Assembly (NCBI RefSeq): GCF_029784155.1
Contig: NC_073692.1
Coordinates: 66,411,888 to 66,475,887 of the forward strand
Source of the DNA: Uranotaenia lowii
Taxonomy: Eukaryota > Arthropoda > Insecta > Diptera > Culicidae
DNA: 64,000 nucleotides
Reading direction: 5' to 3'
Shown here: positions 12,601-22,090 of the stretch, piece by piece
How positions within the stretch are numbered: the stretch's first letter is position 1
Layout: every line of letters starts with the position of its first letter
Notes under the pieces: model-generated
Database searches by the model: none
Seen by the model: only the letters and a program-made list of their open reading frames with translations
What the model was told of the DNA's origin: nothing
Program-made: the position numbers and the translations under genes

Positions 12601-13442
12601 TTCAGAATTTTATCAATTATCTGTTTAGAAATTTTTTGAACACTCTTAAAGAAAAATGAACCCTCGCAGCTTGCGCATACATAACTGGGCATCTGCTTTC
12701 TATTCTCAATGAATTCCCTTATTGATTTCGATTGAATATCATTCGAACGAATTAGAAGGTTGTAGTATTTGTCTCGATGAGCTATGAATTCATTCATTCT
12801 TTGCTCCCGTCGTGATAATCTGTTGCGTGCATTTTCATTAACATGATACGTTTCATTGCTTCTCTGTAAACGTATATTCAACAAATTTGAAGGATTCGGC
12901 ACAGCTTGGACGTTTACGTGTCTTAAACGTTTTTCTGCTAATTTGCATAAAATATTATTCTTCTCTCTTGCATAGTATTCCATGTTTTCATTTCTTATCT
13001 TACGCATACGAAATCTGTTTATTTTTTTTTCATTTTCGTAATAGCTCATATCTGCTCTTATTTCTCGAATCCTTTTAGCATTTTTTTCTCGAATGATTGA
13101 AGAAATTTCAATATCTCTTCTTTTCCTCTGATATCGAAACTGTATTTTTTGTTGTTCTTGCTCTTCATATGAGTTATCTTCGTTTACAATAGGATAAGCA
13201 TAATCATCAATTGCTTCTGCATGATTCAAAATTTCTCTTTGTCGATTTTCTTCACTGTAACAATTTTGATTTGTTTGTATTTCTTCCAAAATTGTTGCGT
13301 TTGGTTGATTAGAAAAACTGACATCTGATTTTCTTTTTTGCTCATTTATAACGGAAGCAAGTTTTTTAATGTACTTTTGCTTATTGTGTAAACGAAGTTT
13401 TTTTGCTTTGTATTCCGATGAATATTTTTTGGTGCGAGACAT
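6657..13442 (-). CDS. Helentron replicase: Rep nuclease + PIF1-like helicase + EEP endonuclease + OTU protease
   Basis: One uninterrupted frame of 2,261 residues. A lysine/arginine-rich N-terminus (1-230) is followed by a cysteine-containing zinc-finger-like region (about 255-312, CASC and CKTC) and a DUF6570-like region (about 310-460). The Helitron-like Rep domain (about 635-960) has the two-histidine motif H771-D772-H773 in GSPHDHMLL and the tyrosine motif Y954-IVD-Y958-IAK. The PIF1/RecD-like helicase (about 1260-1720) shows Walker A GSAGVGKS with K1291, Walker B D1379-E1380 in IDEIS, HKSQGQT at H1673, and ALSR with R1704. An AP-endonuclease-like EEP domain (about 1755-1975) shows N1762, E1789, GDFNFN with D1903 and N1905, and SDHKP with D1965-H1966. 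The C-terminal OTU domain (about 2110-2240) keeps D2120, C2123 and H2231. Family role: Rep nicks and joins DNA strands, the helicase unwinds for rolling-circle transposition, EEP may cut target or intermediate DNA, and OTU proteases remove ubiquitin. The start Met at 13440-13442 is the first in frame. All catalytic landmarks looked for are present, so the copy could be active; introns are not needed to explain it. Confidence 0.93.
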   Translation of the reverse strand: MSRTKKYSSEYKAKKLRLHNKQKYIKKLASVINEQKRKSDVSFSNQPNATILEEIQTNQNCYSEENRQREILNHAEAIDDYAYPIVNEDNSYEEQEQQKIQFRYQRKRRDIEISSIIREKNAKRIREIRADMSYYENEKKINRFRMRKIRNENMEYYAREKNNILCKLAEKRLRHVNVQAVPNPSNLLNIRLQRSNETYHVNENARNRLSRREQRMNEFIAHRDKYYNLLIRSNDIQSKSIREFIENRKQMPSYVCASCEGSFFFKSVQKISKQIIDKILKNENVQNTCDSQTLNYYFQNSCNFLCKTCIKYVKEGKIPKLASSWGLKLPPVPECITRLNDIEERIVSPYVAFQKVVLMSKRACNPQLGMKGSAIHVPSSVPLMVSSLPRQLNNLDVIPIPVEFKRHMGHSSTYISGLVRVSYVSEALDYLKNTELYKRHDIQVSSYGMRTLTEEINQNNVINLVDGENQVASSDEGNIRNNQPFSGFEQEVNSNLQLDDLEVDDEFYEHLVDDDDECLLFDFNQQTAQHATIVMAPGQNHWPVSVHIQPDVECFCFPKIFAGKKRQILNKNITRSDLIKWEVRCHTVKISAFRILYLAKIKLESEVLSSTTLTLKKKSNAKGVTVEEALNPQFIAELRQHNDGLNFLKHIRCSPSFWSAKKKNLFAMLRQCGKPMFFLTVSAVENKWPELIQGLVLKTTGKQISLLQALNLPEQQKHDLIKENPVYSALYYDFKITELMKLMKQSSGPFQPYKISDFYRRREFQMRGSPHDHMLLFIEDAPCLDLNNEDSIKAFEKFADTFITCQYDADNPLCKYLRHKHTDTCSKGRSNKNTCRFNFPKFVLAETKILIPLPKNEVSAAVKKNLQRIKETMEVLYSSKERSNLSFEEILDSLDLTKDDYITALRASISKVTIFYKRRSCEVDINSYNPIILNLMESNTDLQLILDEYGVAAYIVDYIAKSESGLSKQLKELQNELDKRNTTYLEKLRTIANKFINSNLMSVSEAIYHCLSIPLSHFSRTHIYISTCKSEDRVVFLKSEKQLRSMCKDSTDIAGKDIITYYAERVDLQNICLAEYAAFYFKTKGKRRSDKNRSEISDEEEDIEETEVDRENPNHKRRKIARILRYNRYKIEQDPDNYYREQLLLFYPWRNEINEIETVNWLEVYNNNLGVITRNRSKFQILSDDVIDKAIEAANDNRAELENEEISEFEQNQLSKDHEIDILVQGGIDRPKTFTPFVYSAPPKVNKRDLLENLRKLNNRQREIVIHIYKCFKLKKLPFKIFISGSAGVGKSLVISTIYQLITYFLEYCVETSVWQSSDSVKVLLSAFSGKAAFLIGGNTLHSAFALPLTETRNIPDLPMDVANNLRQQLLHCKLIVIDEISMVGSTIFSRIDTRLRQITGVDESFGGLSVITVGDFRQLPPVKDRFIFNPPRDCLVTLDLSPLWADFEFYELTEVMRQKDDLDFVNALNNFAQGTMNAADINIFKSREVAENEVPSDAIRLYYTNLDVDRYNAIKIAESNETEILSLAEDKLTGNLKEEQILKKLDIWKAKTTRDCGGYPYSIQFKKGIKYMVTANLDVSDGIVNGATGVLEFVFCNPQSSKPIIVYLNFDSKKVGRKARLKFHEFTENLNLNKNWTPIERQRYSLTNHFQRDYQITRNQFPLVPCEALTIHKSQGQTYSKVCVDLRKKGNSTRQLIYVALSRVSKLSGLYILGNFPGNMADNPTIRACLKETERLKTYRQLTLSFNNLTTHTGLVIAYQNSRSLRENLKYINADAWYSRCDIIVFSETGILTNDEVNIPNFNIVYRSDRQTLPLFVKSGIAKGIICYAKIGLIISVESHKTVFKANNLNKYVGHTDLVILKYRHLSLLTGYKSPKINYNEFISVFNSIHNGNNDPTILIGDFNFNLNSTCDETKKFVKYLNRMNLFDKLVCNEPTTDLGSRLDIVFSNIRNISTGVYESYFSDHKPVFAIIRETVLELDSAEFLESEYYDNSLSNFVNDNIHNELFNDPPEELFNDANILIENSRTQILENEEWSNAELFRNLNEALSDILVTSIDFNVDTEYRILSLLENYSESLDLACTHLKVCPIQIFDNFRDIDRRANEQYCHDEFVEIEIPRDGNCQFHSISYSLIGNTNLSNVLRTLAFRSVLQNKSYFEGRENLLESGSFFKLLCISCEDSAWGNADTLYALSIILQRSIFVVIKGTPINCLEIRPAVASFTPIVLIYGSSHYNVLLPIELNSKYEFPNISVIDVRETELFS

Positions 13443-13865
13443 GTTTAAAAACTGAAATAAAAAATTTGAAAAAGTTTCAAGTTTAATATTTAGATTCGTT
13501 TAATTCTAACCAATGTTTATAAAAAAGAAATCATTAATTTAAATAAAATTAATTGAATATTATAAAATAAGGCAATCGTGATAAATTTAGTTAATCACCG
13601 AACGCTTTGAATTCTATCATTTTCAGAAAAAAGTTTTGATCTTTATTGATTATTTCGGAACGAAATTTGAATAAATTAGTTATAAATTTAGTAACCATAA
13701 AATAACCATATTTCTCATCAAAATAACTTCAAATGTGTTTGAAATCAAATAAACACCATTGCAGTATCCGAACAAAGTCATCTTATAAATGAGTGGGTGG
13801 AAACTTAAAATTAAAGGAAAGCTATTATAACTTAATAAAAATACAAAAACAAAAAATATATTTAC
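13443..13865. other. Upstream region of the Helentron ORF
   Basis: AT-rich sequence immediately 5' of the replicase frame. It should hold the promoter and the element's 5' end, but I cannot identify a TATA box, initiator or terminus with confidence. Confidence 0.35.
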
Positions 13866-14123
13866 GACCCTTAGAGCCAAAGGGGTATAGATGCATAAAA
13901 GAATAATTCGAGAAAACACGCTTTTAAGTTGTCGTTTTTTGGTCATTTTCCATATATTATTCAAAAATAGGTATTTTTGTTTCAAACGTAGAAGTGTTTA
14001 AGTAAATAGACTTAAAATTACCCGATAAAATTACCAAATTCATATTGAAATGTAAAAAATTGTAAAGTATTGCTAACTCAAAATCGACCATATTTGCAAT
14101 TATACCCCTTTGGCTCTGATGTC
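13866..14123. mobile_element. MITE with ~29-bp imperfect terminal inverted repeats
   Basis: The ends (13866-13894 and 14095-14123) share the exact inverted core AGAGCCAAAGGGGTATA, with further partial matches on both sides. Size is 258 bp and there is no coding capacity. The element at 26352-26591 is similar in size, has comparable ends (GGATCATAGGGGTGCAAGTG) and shares an internal TAACTCAAAAT(C/T)GA stretch in opposite orientation, so the two look like diverged members of one family. Confidence 0.7.
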
Positions 14124-14860
14124 TTTTTTCAATCCAAATATTGAATATCAATCGATAATGTCAATATAATTTGTTCCGATAACACGATTTTAAAATAGAA
14201 ACCAATCGAGGCGCCAGGATCAGATGAACATCATTTTCATTGGAATAATTAAATTTGACAGGTTTCCAAATTTAAGCCAAATACCAGTTAAAGTACACAA
14301 AGGTAAGTAGGACGGTTTTTCATATAGTACAACTTAAATCTTTTAAGAAAATCAACAGTGGATCTATTTAGACAAAACTACGATCAATTTGATGCAGAAT
14401 ATGTTGTATACTAATACAGAAGATATAAGTATGATCGAGATAAGTTATCTCATTTTTCCTAGAATTTGTCGTCCCTCTGCTAGGTCCAGTGTTGACACAA
14501 CTCGCGAAAGTTATCACTAGAACTAATGAACCGCTGGTTTCTTCACTTACTCTGCTTTATAAGGTAAGTAGGGATGGTAGATTTTCTCTATCTTCTGAAT
14601 GATAGGATTGTTTCAATGTAAAGTTTGTCGCCAAGAACCCGCTAGATTAAAAATGCAATTGAAAATGATGCACATCATCTCGACATATCAGTTATAATTA
14701 AAAGTAAACCAAAAATCGCTGAAAACACCCGTTATTGTCGTAATCGTATCCGTTTCACAGTTATTAGATAGATTAAAAATGAATTAAACATTCTAAATTA
14801 AAAATTTGAAAAATAGTGCCCCGTGATGTTCAAACATTCATCGTCCCCAAATACCCCGGT

Positions 14861-15666
14861 GTACCTTTTAAGATGCAGGAAGACGATTGTGATTGATTGA
14901 GGCTAAATAAAATTGAACGAGATTTCGAAATCTGTAGAAATAACAGCTTATTTCCAAAAATTCAAAAATTTGATTATTTTATCATGTTTTCGAATATTCA
15001 AAACACATAAAAATCTCCAATAAAAATACCATGGATTTGACTAGACTATTTGTTGTAAATGTAAAACGTTAAAAATATTCATACCTTTTCGAGATATTTG
15101 GAATAAAAGCAATGCTCTCGTGAGCTTTCATTACGTCGAATAACACAAAATTTGAAAAGCTGAGAATTTCACTTAATATTCTGTATTATTGCATCGTCGA
15201 CCCACATGGTTGAAATAGCTACTGATAAAGGCTTCAATATTCTGTATTATTGCATCGTCGACCCACATGATTGAAATAGCTACTGTTCAAGTTTCAAAAT
15301 GAGAGTTCGGCTGCCCCAGAACCAACAAAACAGCCTGACGCTGTAACTCCTACCACCAGCCACCCGAATTCTAATTCCCAGACTAAGGAAAGGGGTAGCA
15401 GTGACAAAAAGTGAACACAGGGGCAAACATGTATCATTCGCCCCGAAGTATTAAGTGATTTTCATGTGTACTCACAATAAGGCAACATGTTGCATAAGTG
15501 ATCGCTGTACAGTGTCAGTTTACTGCCCGCAACATTGCCGAACATGTGATATCTGTCCGAAACATTATAAATCCGGACTGCAAAAAGCTTGACTTCCGAG
15601 CCGTACAAAATAGCCTCTATATTCCCGCAAGCAAAAGCTTCTCTGATCAATATAAGGTACACCGGG
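14861..15666. repeat. Inverted repeat pair CCCCGGTGTACCTT
   Basis: CCCCGGTGTACCTT at 14861-14874 is the exact reverse complement of AAGGTACACCGGGG at 15653-15666, with no coding content between. Its right end overlaps the left end of the 15664-16402 inverted-repeat element, so one arm may be shared or the elements nested. Confidence 0.4.
15175..15292. repeat. 60-bp tandem duplication
   Basis: A ~50-bp segment beginning AATATTCTGTATTATTGCAT at 15175 is repeated 60 bp later at 15235 with one change near CCCACATGGTTG versus CCCACATGATTG. It lies inside the 2.3-kb inverted-repeat element. Confidence 0.9.
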
Positions 15667-16402
15667 GCAAGTGCAAACGTTCAAATTTTCTGTGTTACAA
15701 AAAAAAGTAAAAAATATTTCTTCTTCTAGAAAATGTTGTTTAGACCCAAACAAACAATCTGACATAGATAAACTAAACTTTCTTTAAATTTTTCACTAAA
15801 AACACGGCATTGTTTGATCACACACGAATTCAAGTACGTACTAGACATGAACAGTGTGTTTTTGTTTTGCATATTTTGGCTACAAAAAAGGGCATTCAAA
15901 TCCGATTTTTCGTTAAAATGTGAGTGTTTGAGAACGATATTCAAGTGAAAGCAGAACATTTATGATAAATTTTTAGTAAACCCCGAAAGTTGTGAACGTA
16001 ATATTCGCTCTTGTTAAACCACACTGCGGGGCAAGTGCAAACGACACTACCAGGGTAAGTGCAAACGCACCTTTAAGCCATGTAACATCAGCCATTTCAG
16101 AAAATTCATCACCAAAATAGTTCAGCATTATATTAAAATGGTCAGAAGGGGTATCCAAAGTGTTGTATCTGAAGCGAATGTTCATAGTTCCGCAATGCCT
16201 TAGTAAATGAAGGTCTTTTGCTTAAAACAACAGTCACCAAAAATGGAGTTCCAAAAAGTTATCAATATTGCAAGAAAACAGCAAATATATAAATAAAAGT
16301 TGATAAAACATACCGGAACATGTATTCAATTCATTTTAGGACCGATATACTGACTCATCTGTGAATTAGTTTGGAAAAAGTATTGCGTTTGCACTTGCCC
16401 CC
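15664..16402. mobile_element. MITE-like element with GGGGCAAGTGCAAACG ends
   Basis: GGGGCAAGTGCAAACG at 15664-15679 faces its exact reverse complement at 16386-16401. A further direct copy of the motif sits inside at about 16027-16042, followed by a variant (GGGTAAGTGCAAACG) near 16053. Non-coding, ~740 bp. Confidence 0.6.
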
Positions 16403-16506
16403 AATCCTAAATAAGTCTTAGAAGGTGTTATGGCAATTATGAAAAACGAAAAAAAAACCTAAGAGGCCGGGTGTTTCGAAGTCAGCAACTCTGATCCTAG
16501 CGCCTC

Positions 16507-17096
16507 AATGATTTGAACGTAGTTCATTAAAAACAAGTTAATCAGAAGTTTAATCAGAAATCGAATCTGGACCTCAAACCCTTATATTTTAACTAAATAA
16601 CTCAACTAAAATCAAAAAAAATAAATCGGATTGTTGCATAATAAAAAGTTAATGTACGTACCTTATACGCACCAACAATAGTTAAGGCACCAACAATAGT
16701 TAAGGCACCAACAATAGTTAAGGCACCAACAATCGACTTTCCACGCACTGGTACTTTTCTTTTTGTATCTATTTCACCGTTATTTACAAGAATAAAATGT
16801 AGACAACTTTCAGCGCCAATTCGAAGTGAAATAAATGGAGGCTGCCAGCCTGAAAAAGGGATGTATAGAATTGCTGTCAGTCAACCTGCCAGTCAGTCAA
16901 CACAACGCCTACCTATATGCTGTTAAGTATTACACTGTGATCAAGAAAACCAAAATTCGGAAAGATAGTTAATCCAAAATTAATCTGATAATACATTTTA
17001 TAATAGCGAGCGTTCTACCAAGGAGTTAAAATTTGTATTTTTAAAAATTATGTTGAAATATTTTACAAATGTGGATGACAAAATATAATTATGAGT
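16507..17096. other. Spacer with an 18-bp minisatellite
   Basis: No gene seen. The only structure is the short tandem array at 16669-16735. Confidence 0.5.
16669..16735. repeat. 18-bp tandem repeat, ~3.7 copies
   Basis: Unit GCACCAACAATAGTTAAG repeated three times exactly and then broken within a fourth copy. Confidence 0.95.
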
Positions 17097-18738
17097 GTAA
17101 ATCTTAGTTTATTAATACGTACAATATGAATCGTAAATTTCAAATTGCATTCATTATTGTGAATTCAAGATTTTAATTCTAAATTTGAATCTTGATTTTC
17201 AATCTGAATTCTGAACTGAATGATGGTTTTTGAATTTGGACTGTGCACTACTACATCTAATTCTATAAACGATGTAAATATCAGCAACGTTAATGAAAAT
17301 TAAGCTATAATTTTCACTAAAGAGCATACAATTTCAGCGAAATTTTAATATATGGTCATAACACAAAAAATCTTAATTTTGGCTTTCGTATTCAGTGAAT
17401 CAATTTGGAAGAACTTACGATTTGGTCATCATCGGACACAGGCAACACGTAGCGATTCAAGACAGCTGACACCCTTGCACCCTTGTACGTTTTCCTCCTT
17501 TGTGTTGTTGAACGAATATGTCACAAAATTTGAATTCACTTATCCGGAACAATTACCAGAAGACTGTAAGAACGCACGTCATAATTGAATGTCCACCGTT
17601 GTCAGCGTAAAATTACGTCCATTATTGTGCGGCTTAGAATGTAATTTCCTGTGGGAATCATCCGGATGTTACACAATAATGAATGTTACAATCAAACGTA
17701 CATTCGAGCGGAGTATCTTAGCACCATTATGCACACTGGTTTGGCCCGGGAGGTTGTTCGCACGGAAGACGCGTTTGTTACCTGAATCTCCAGGCTGTAA
17801 AACTCGAAACGAAGAGTATTTCCCCGCAGAAATAGAACCGGAAAAAGAACCCGAAATTTTACAGACACGGCGCCTAAGGGTTTCCCGTTCGCTCCGCACC
17901 ACGATGACATTAACAAATTTGAATAGTAATAACCCGGGGTCATTAACAAATATGAATAGTAATAACCCTTATAAAATTGTCGAAAATGTGTACGGGGAAG
18001 AAACTGCACTAATTTAAAATATGGTCATAACACAAAAAATCTTAATTTTGGCTTTCGTATTCAGTGGATCAATTTGGGAAGAAACTTACGATTTGGTCAT
18101 CATCGGACACAAGCAACACGTAGCGATCCAAGACAGCTGACACCCTTGCCGTCCGTCTAATGAGTCTCGTTTTCCTGCTTTGTGTTGTTGAACGAACATG
18201 TCACAAAATTTGAATTCACTTATCCGGAACAATTACCGGAAGACTGTCCACCGTTGTCAGCGTAAAATTACGTCCGTTATGTGCGGCTTAGAATGTAATT
18301 TCCTGTGGGAATCATCCGGATGTTACACAATAATGAATGTTACAATCAAACGTACATTCGAGCGGAGTATCTTAGCATCATTATGCACACTGGTTTGACC
18401 CGCGAGGTTGTTCGCACGAAAGACGCGTTTGTTACCTGAATCTCCAGGACACTGTAAAACTCGAAACGAAGAGTATTTCCCCGCAGAAATAGAACCGGAA
18501 ACGGAACCCGACGTTTTACAGACACGGCGCCTAAGGGTTTCCCGTTCGCTCCGCACCACGATGACATTGGTTGATGCCGACCCGCGATGGATTCCGACGC
18601 GACGATGAATGACAAGTGCGTGTCGGTGTGTGTGAAGGGTCTTACATAAGTTTTGACTTATCGCCGAGGGGCGTCCTAATGGCTTATAGATGCTTCGAGT
18701 AATTACTCGTTCAAATCGGTCGTTATGGCATCCCACAT
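17097..18738. repeat. ~1.64-kb tandem repeat, copy 1
   Basis: Starts GTAAATCTTAGTTT. It contains two related subunits, each starting near ATGGTCATAACACAAAAAAT (17352 and 18020). The first subunit ends in AATAGTAATAACCC repeats and a stop at about 18017; the second ends with a segment reading TTGATGCCGACCCGCGATGG. The second subunit lacks ~23 bp present in the first, between two TGT triplets after GAAGAC. Copy 2 follows directly at 18739 and is nearly identical. Confidence 0.93.
17352..18017 (+). pseudogene. Coding-like remnant inside repeat copy 1 (unknown protein)
   Basis: Conceptual translation begins MVITQKILILAFVFS, which looks like a signal peptide, and further on gives FEFTYPEQLPEDC and a cysteine-containing stretch (CGLECNFLW, SSGCYT), ending YGEETALI before a stop. 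Frame shifts and stops separate these pieces, so it is not one ORF: one frame covers 17352-17588 and another 17589-18017. The parallel subunit at 18020 begins with the better version MVITQKILILAFVFSGSIWE, continuing ETYDLVIIGHKQH. I do not recognise a family. It may be a decayed, duplicated secreted-protein gene, or chance open frames in a repeat; low certainty. Confidence 0.25.
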
Positions 18739-20383
18739 GTAAATCTTAGTTTAATAATATGTACATTATGAATCGTGAATTTCAAATTGCATTCATTATT
18801 GTGAATTCAAGATTTTAATTCTAAATTTGAATCTTGAATTTCAATCTGAATTCTGAACTGAATGATGGTTTTTGAATTTGGACTGTGCACTACTACATCT
18901 AATTCTATAAACGATGTAAATATCAGCAACGTTAATGAAAATTAAGCTATAATTTTCACTAAAGAGCATACAATTTCAGCGAAATTTTAATATATGGTCA
19001 TAACACAAAAAATCTTAATTTTGGCTTTCGTATTCAGTGAATCAATTTGGAAGAACTTACGATTTGGTCATCATCGGACACAGGCAACACGTAGCGATTC
19101 AAGACAGCTGACACCCTTGCACCCTTGTACGTTTTCCTTCTTTGTGTTGTTGAACGAATATGTAACAAAATTTGAATTCACTTATCCGGAACAATTACCA
19201 GAAGACTGTAAGAACGCACGTCATAATTGAATGTCCACCGTTGTCAGCGTAAAATTACGTCCGTTATTGTGCGGCTTAGAATGTAATTTCCTGTGGGAAT
19301 CGTCCGGATGTTACACAATAATGAATGTTACAATCAAACGTACATTCGAGCGGAGTATCTTAGCACCATTATGCACACTGGTTTGGCCCGGGAGGTTGTT
19401 CGCACGGAAGACGCGTTTGTTACCTGAATCTCCAGGACACTGTAAAACTCGAAACGAAGAGTATTTCCCCGCAGAAATAGAACCGGAAAAAGAACCCGAA
19501 ATTTTACAGACACGGCGCCTAAGGGTTTCCCGTTCGCTCCGCACCACGATGACATTAACAAATTTGAATAGTAATAACCCGGGGTCATTAACAAATATGA
19601 ATAGTAATAACCCTTATAAAATTGTCGAAAATGTGTACGGGGAAGAAACTGCACTAATTTAAAATATGGTCATAACACAAAAAATCTTAATTTTGGCTTT
19701 CGTATTCAGTGGATCAATTTGGGAAGAAACTTACGATTTGGTCATCATCGGACACAAGCAACACGTAGCGATCCAAGACAGCTGACACCCTTGCCGTCCG
19801 TCTAATGAGTCTCGTTTTCCTCCTTTGTGTTGTTGAACGAACATGTCACAAAATTTGAATTCACTTATCCGGAACAATTACCGGAAGACTGTCCACCGTT
19901 GTCAGCGTAAAATTACGTCCGTTATGTGCGGCTTAGAATGTAATTTCCTGTGGGAATCATCCGGATGTTACACAATAATGAATGTTACAATCAAACGTAC
20001 ATTCGAGCGGAGTATCTTAGCATCATTATGCACACTGGTTTGGCCCGCGAGGTTGTTCGCACGAAAGACGCGTTTGTTACCTGAATCTCCAGGACACTGT
20101 AAAACTCGAAACGAAGAGTATTTCCCCGCAGAAATAGAACCGGAAACGGAACCCGACGTTTTACAGACACGGCGCCTAAGGGTTTCCCGTTCGCTCTGCA
20201 CCACGATGACATTGGTTGATGCCGACCCGCGATGGATTCCGACGCGACGATGAATGACAACTGCGTGTCGGTGTGTGTGAAGGGTCTTACATAAGTTTTG
20301 ACTTATCGCCGAGGGGCGTCCTAATGGCTTATAGATGCTTCGAGTAATTACTCGTTCAAATCGGTCGTTATGGCATCCCACAT
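18739..20383. repeat. ~1.64-kb tandem repeat, copy 2
   Basis: Nearly base-for-base copy of 17097-18738, offset by 1,642 bp, with scattered substitutions and a few small indels. The 142-codon frame of copy 1 (17589-18017) is preserved as 143 codons at 19231-19662: a 3-bp length difference that keeps frame. Confidence 0.93.
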
Positions 20384-20632
20384 GTAAATCTTAGTTTATT
20401 AATATGTACATTATGAATCGTGAATTTCAAATTGCATTCATAATTGTGAATTCAAGATTTTAATTCTAAATTTGAATCTTGAATTTCAATCTGAATTCTG
20501 AACTGAATGATGATTTTTGAATTTGGACTGTGCGCTACTACACCTTATTCTACAAACGATGTAAATATCAGCAACGTTATTGAAAATTAAACTGTAATTT
20601 TCACTAAAGAGCATACAATTGCAGCGAAATTT
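20384..20632. repeat. Truncated third copy of the 1.64-kb repeat
   Basis: Matches the first ~250 bp of the unit (GTAAATCTTAGTTTATTAAT onwards) and diverges just where the coding-like subunit would begin. Confidence 0.88.
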
Positions 20633-21290
20633 TTATTCATAGTATCATAATGTTTTAACGCTGTTTTTTATGGTGCGCAACACAAACTCAATACACAGAA
20701 GCACACAATTACAATCACATACATGTAAATTTCAAGCATATTTTATCAGTAAACGCGGAGAAACTTTTTTGTTGAATTGTGCGTGGGGATCTTAACTATT
20801 CCTGTCTTATAGGTTTGTACAATGGTGTATAGTTCAAAATGTGGACAAGTACTATAATTTTTGTTAAGAGATGCCTTCAAATAATATAAATTTAAAGATA
20901 TTGATGCAATCCGGAAAGATATTCACATCGGTTGCGGTGGCCCAAGCAGGGATCCAACTTCTTTACTCAAAATAAAAAAAATTCAGAGCGAAAGAAAAAG
21001 ATACCAAAATGATAATTTATTCATTTTTCCCGAGAAAATCTATTACATTTGATGAGTTCTTTTCCACGTCAATAGAGGGTACGTTAAAAAATTATGATTG
21101 AGAAGCCATCAAGTCAAGGAACCATAAGCACTTACGAATTATCAAAATGTTATCCAATAACAAGCTTATCTGCCCTCTCTTAGCACTTGTGAGTCAATTC
21201 TGGCGAAATTAACTGCTATGTTAGCGCTTATGGTTACTTGGGACAGTCAATATAAAGTCATTTTTACATTGTTGAGGGCTAAGCAGAAAG
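20633..21290. other. Unrelated sequence between repeat fragments
   Basis: About 660 bp that does not match the repeat unit on either side; no gene or terminal repeats seen. It may be an insertion or replacement within the duplicated tract. Confidence 0.5.
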
Positions 21291-21917
21291 GCCGGGGTCA
21301 TTAACAAATATGAATAGTAATAACCCTAATAAAATTATCGAAAATGTGTACGGGGAAGAAACTGCACTAATTTAAAATATGGTCATAACACAAAAAATCC
21401 CAATTTTGGCTTTAGTATTCAGTAGATCAATTGGAAGAAAACTTACGATTTGGTCATCATCGGACACAGGCAACACGTAGCGATTCAAGACAGCTGACAC
21501 CTTGCCGTCCGTCTTATAAGTCTCGTTTTCCTCCTTTGTGTTGTTGCACGAACGTGTCACAACTTCGAATTCACTTATCCGGAACAATTACCAGAAGACT
21601 GTAAGAACGAACGTCATAATTGAATGTCCACCGTTGTCAGCGTTAAAATTACGTCCGTTATCGTGCGCCTTAGAATGTAATTTCCTGTGGGATTCATCCG
21701 GGTGTTACACAATAATGAATGTTACAATCAAACGTACATTTGAGCGGAGTATCTTAGCATCATTATGCACACTGGTTTGGCCCGGGAGGTTGTTCGCACG
21801 GAAGACGCGTTTGTTAAACTGAATCTCCAGGACACGGCGCCTGAGGGTTTCCCGTTCGCTCCGCACCACGATGACATTGGTTGATGCCGACCCGCGATGG
21901 ATTCCGACGCGACGATG
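21291..21917. repeat. Isolated fragment of the 1.64-kb repeat
   Basis: Resumes the repeat at the tail of the first subunit (CCGGGGTCATTAACAAATAT) and continues through a second subunit to GACGCGACGATGA. Relative to the complete copies it has lost ~75 bp between TGAATCTCCAG and GACACGGCGC. It is more diverged than copies 1 and 2. Confidence 0.88.
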
Positions 21918-22090
21918 AACAATATCCTTATAATTTTTTAACACCATGAAAATAAAGTAAGTAGAAGCCTGAATTCCATTTGAAATTTTGCTTTTGGCCA
22001 AAGTGGCGCGCGTTCAAATTAAAAACTACACGATGAATTATAAATAGGTAAAAAATGTAAAAGTTTACCAACCATCGTTTTGGTTTGGAT

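Larger units (their letters stand above)
5877..13865 (-). mobile_element. Helentron (Helitron superfamily rolling-circle transposon), boundaries approximate
   Basis: The 2,261-residue ORF inside this span combines Rep nuclease, PIF1-like helicase, AP-endonuclease-like and OTU domains. Known biology: the Rep-helicase pair defines Helitrons, and the extra endonuclease domain is the hallmark of the Helentron branch, some members of which also carry OTU. The ends are not resolved. I chose the edge of the 42-bp array on one side and the start of a separate MITE at 13866 on the other as outer limits, and the true ends may lie inside or beyond these. Helentrons typically insert between two T residues without duplicating the target, so termini cannot be read from a TSD. 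Confidence 0.6.
14209..16506. mobile_element. Candidate ~2.3 kb DNA element with 17-bp inverted ends
   Basis: GAGGCGCCAGGATCAGA at 14209-14225 faces TCTGATCCTAGCGCCTC at 16490-16506 with one mismatch in 17. No transposase frame is seen between them. The interior contains a short tandem duplication (15175-15285) and a smaller inverted-repeat element (15664-16402), so it would be a non-autonomous, nested insertion. The end sequence resembles the outer part of the 26.4-kb MITE right end (GGATCAGAGGGGT when reversed). Confidence 0.5.

Noticed and set aside
6781..13078. Many short plus-strand frames opposite the Helentron ORF
   Set aside because: Shadows of the 2,261-codon minus-strand gene.
20925..20960. 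tRNA-like string (GGCCCAAGCAGGGATCCAAC)
   Set aside because: No A-box partner or cloverleaf could be formed around it.
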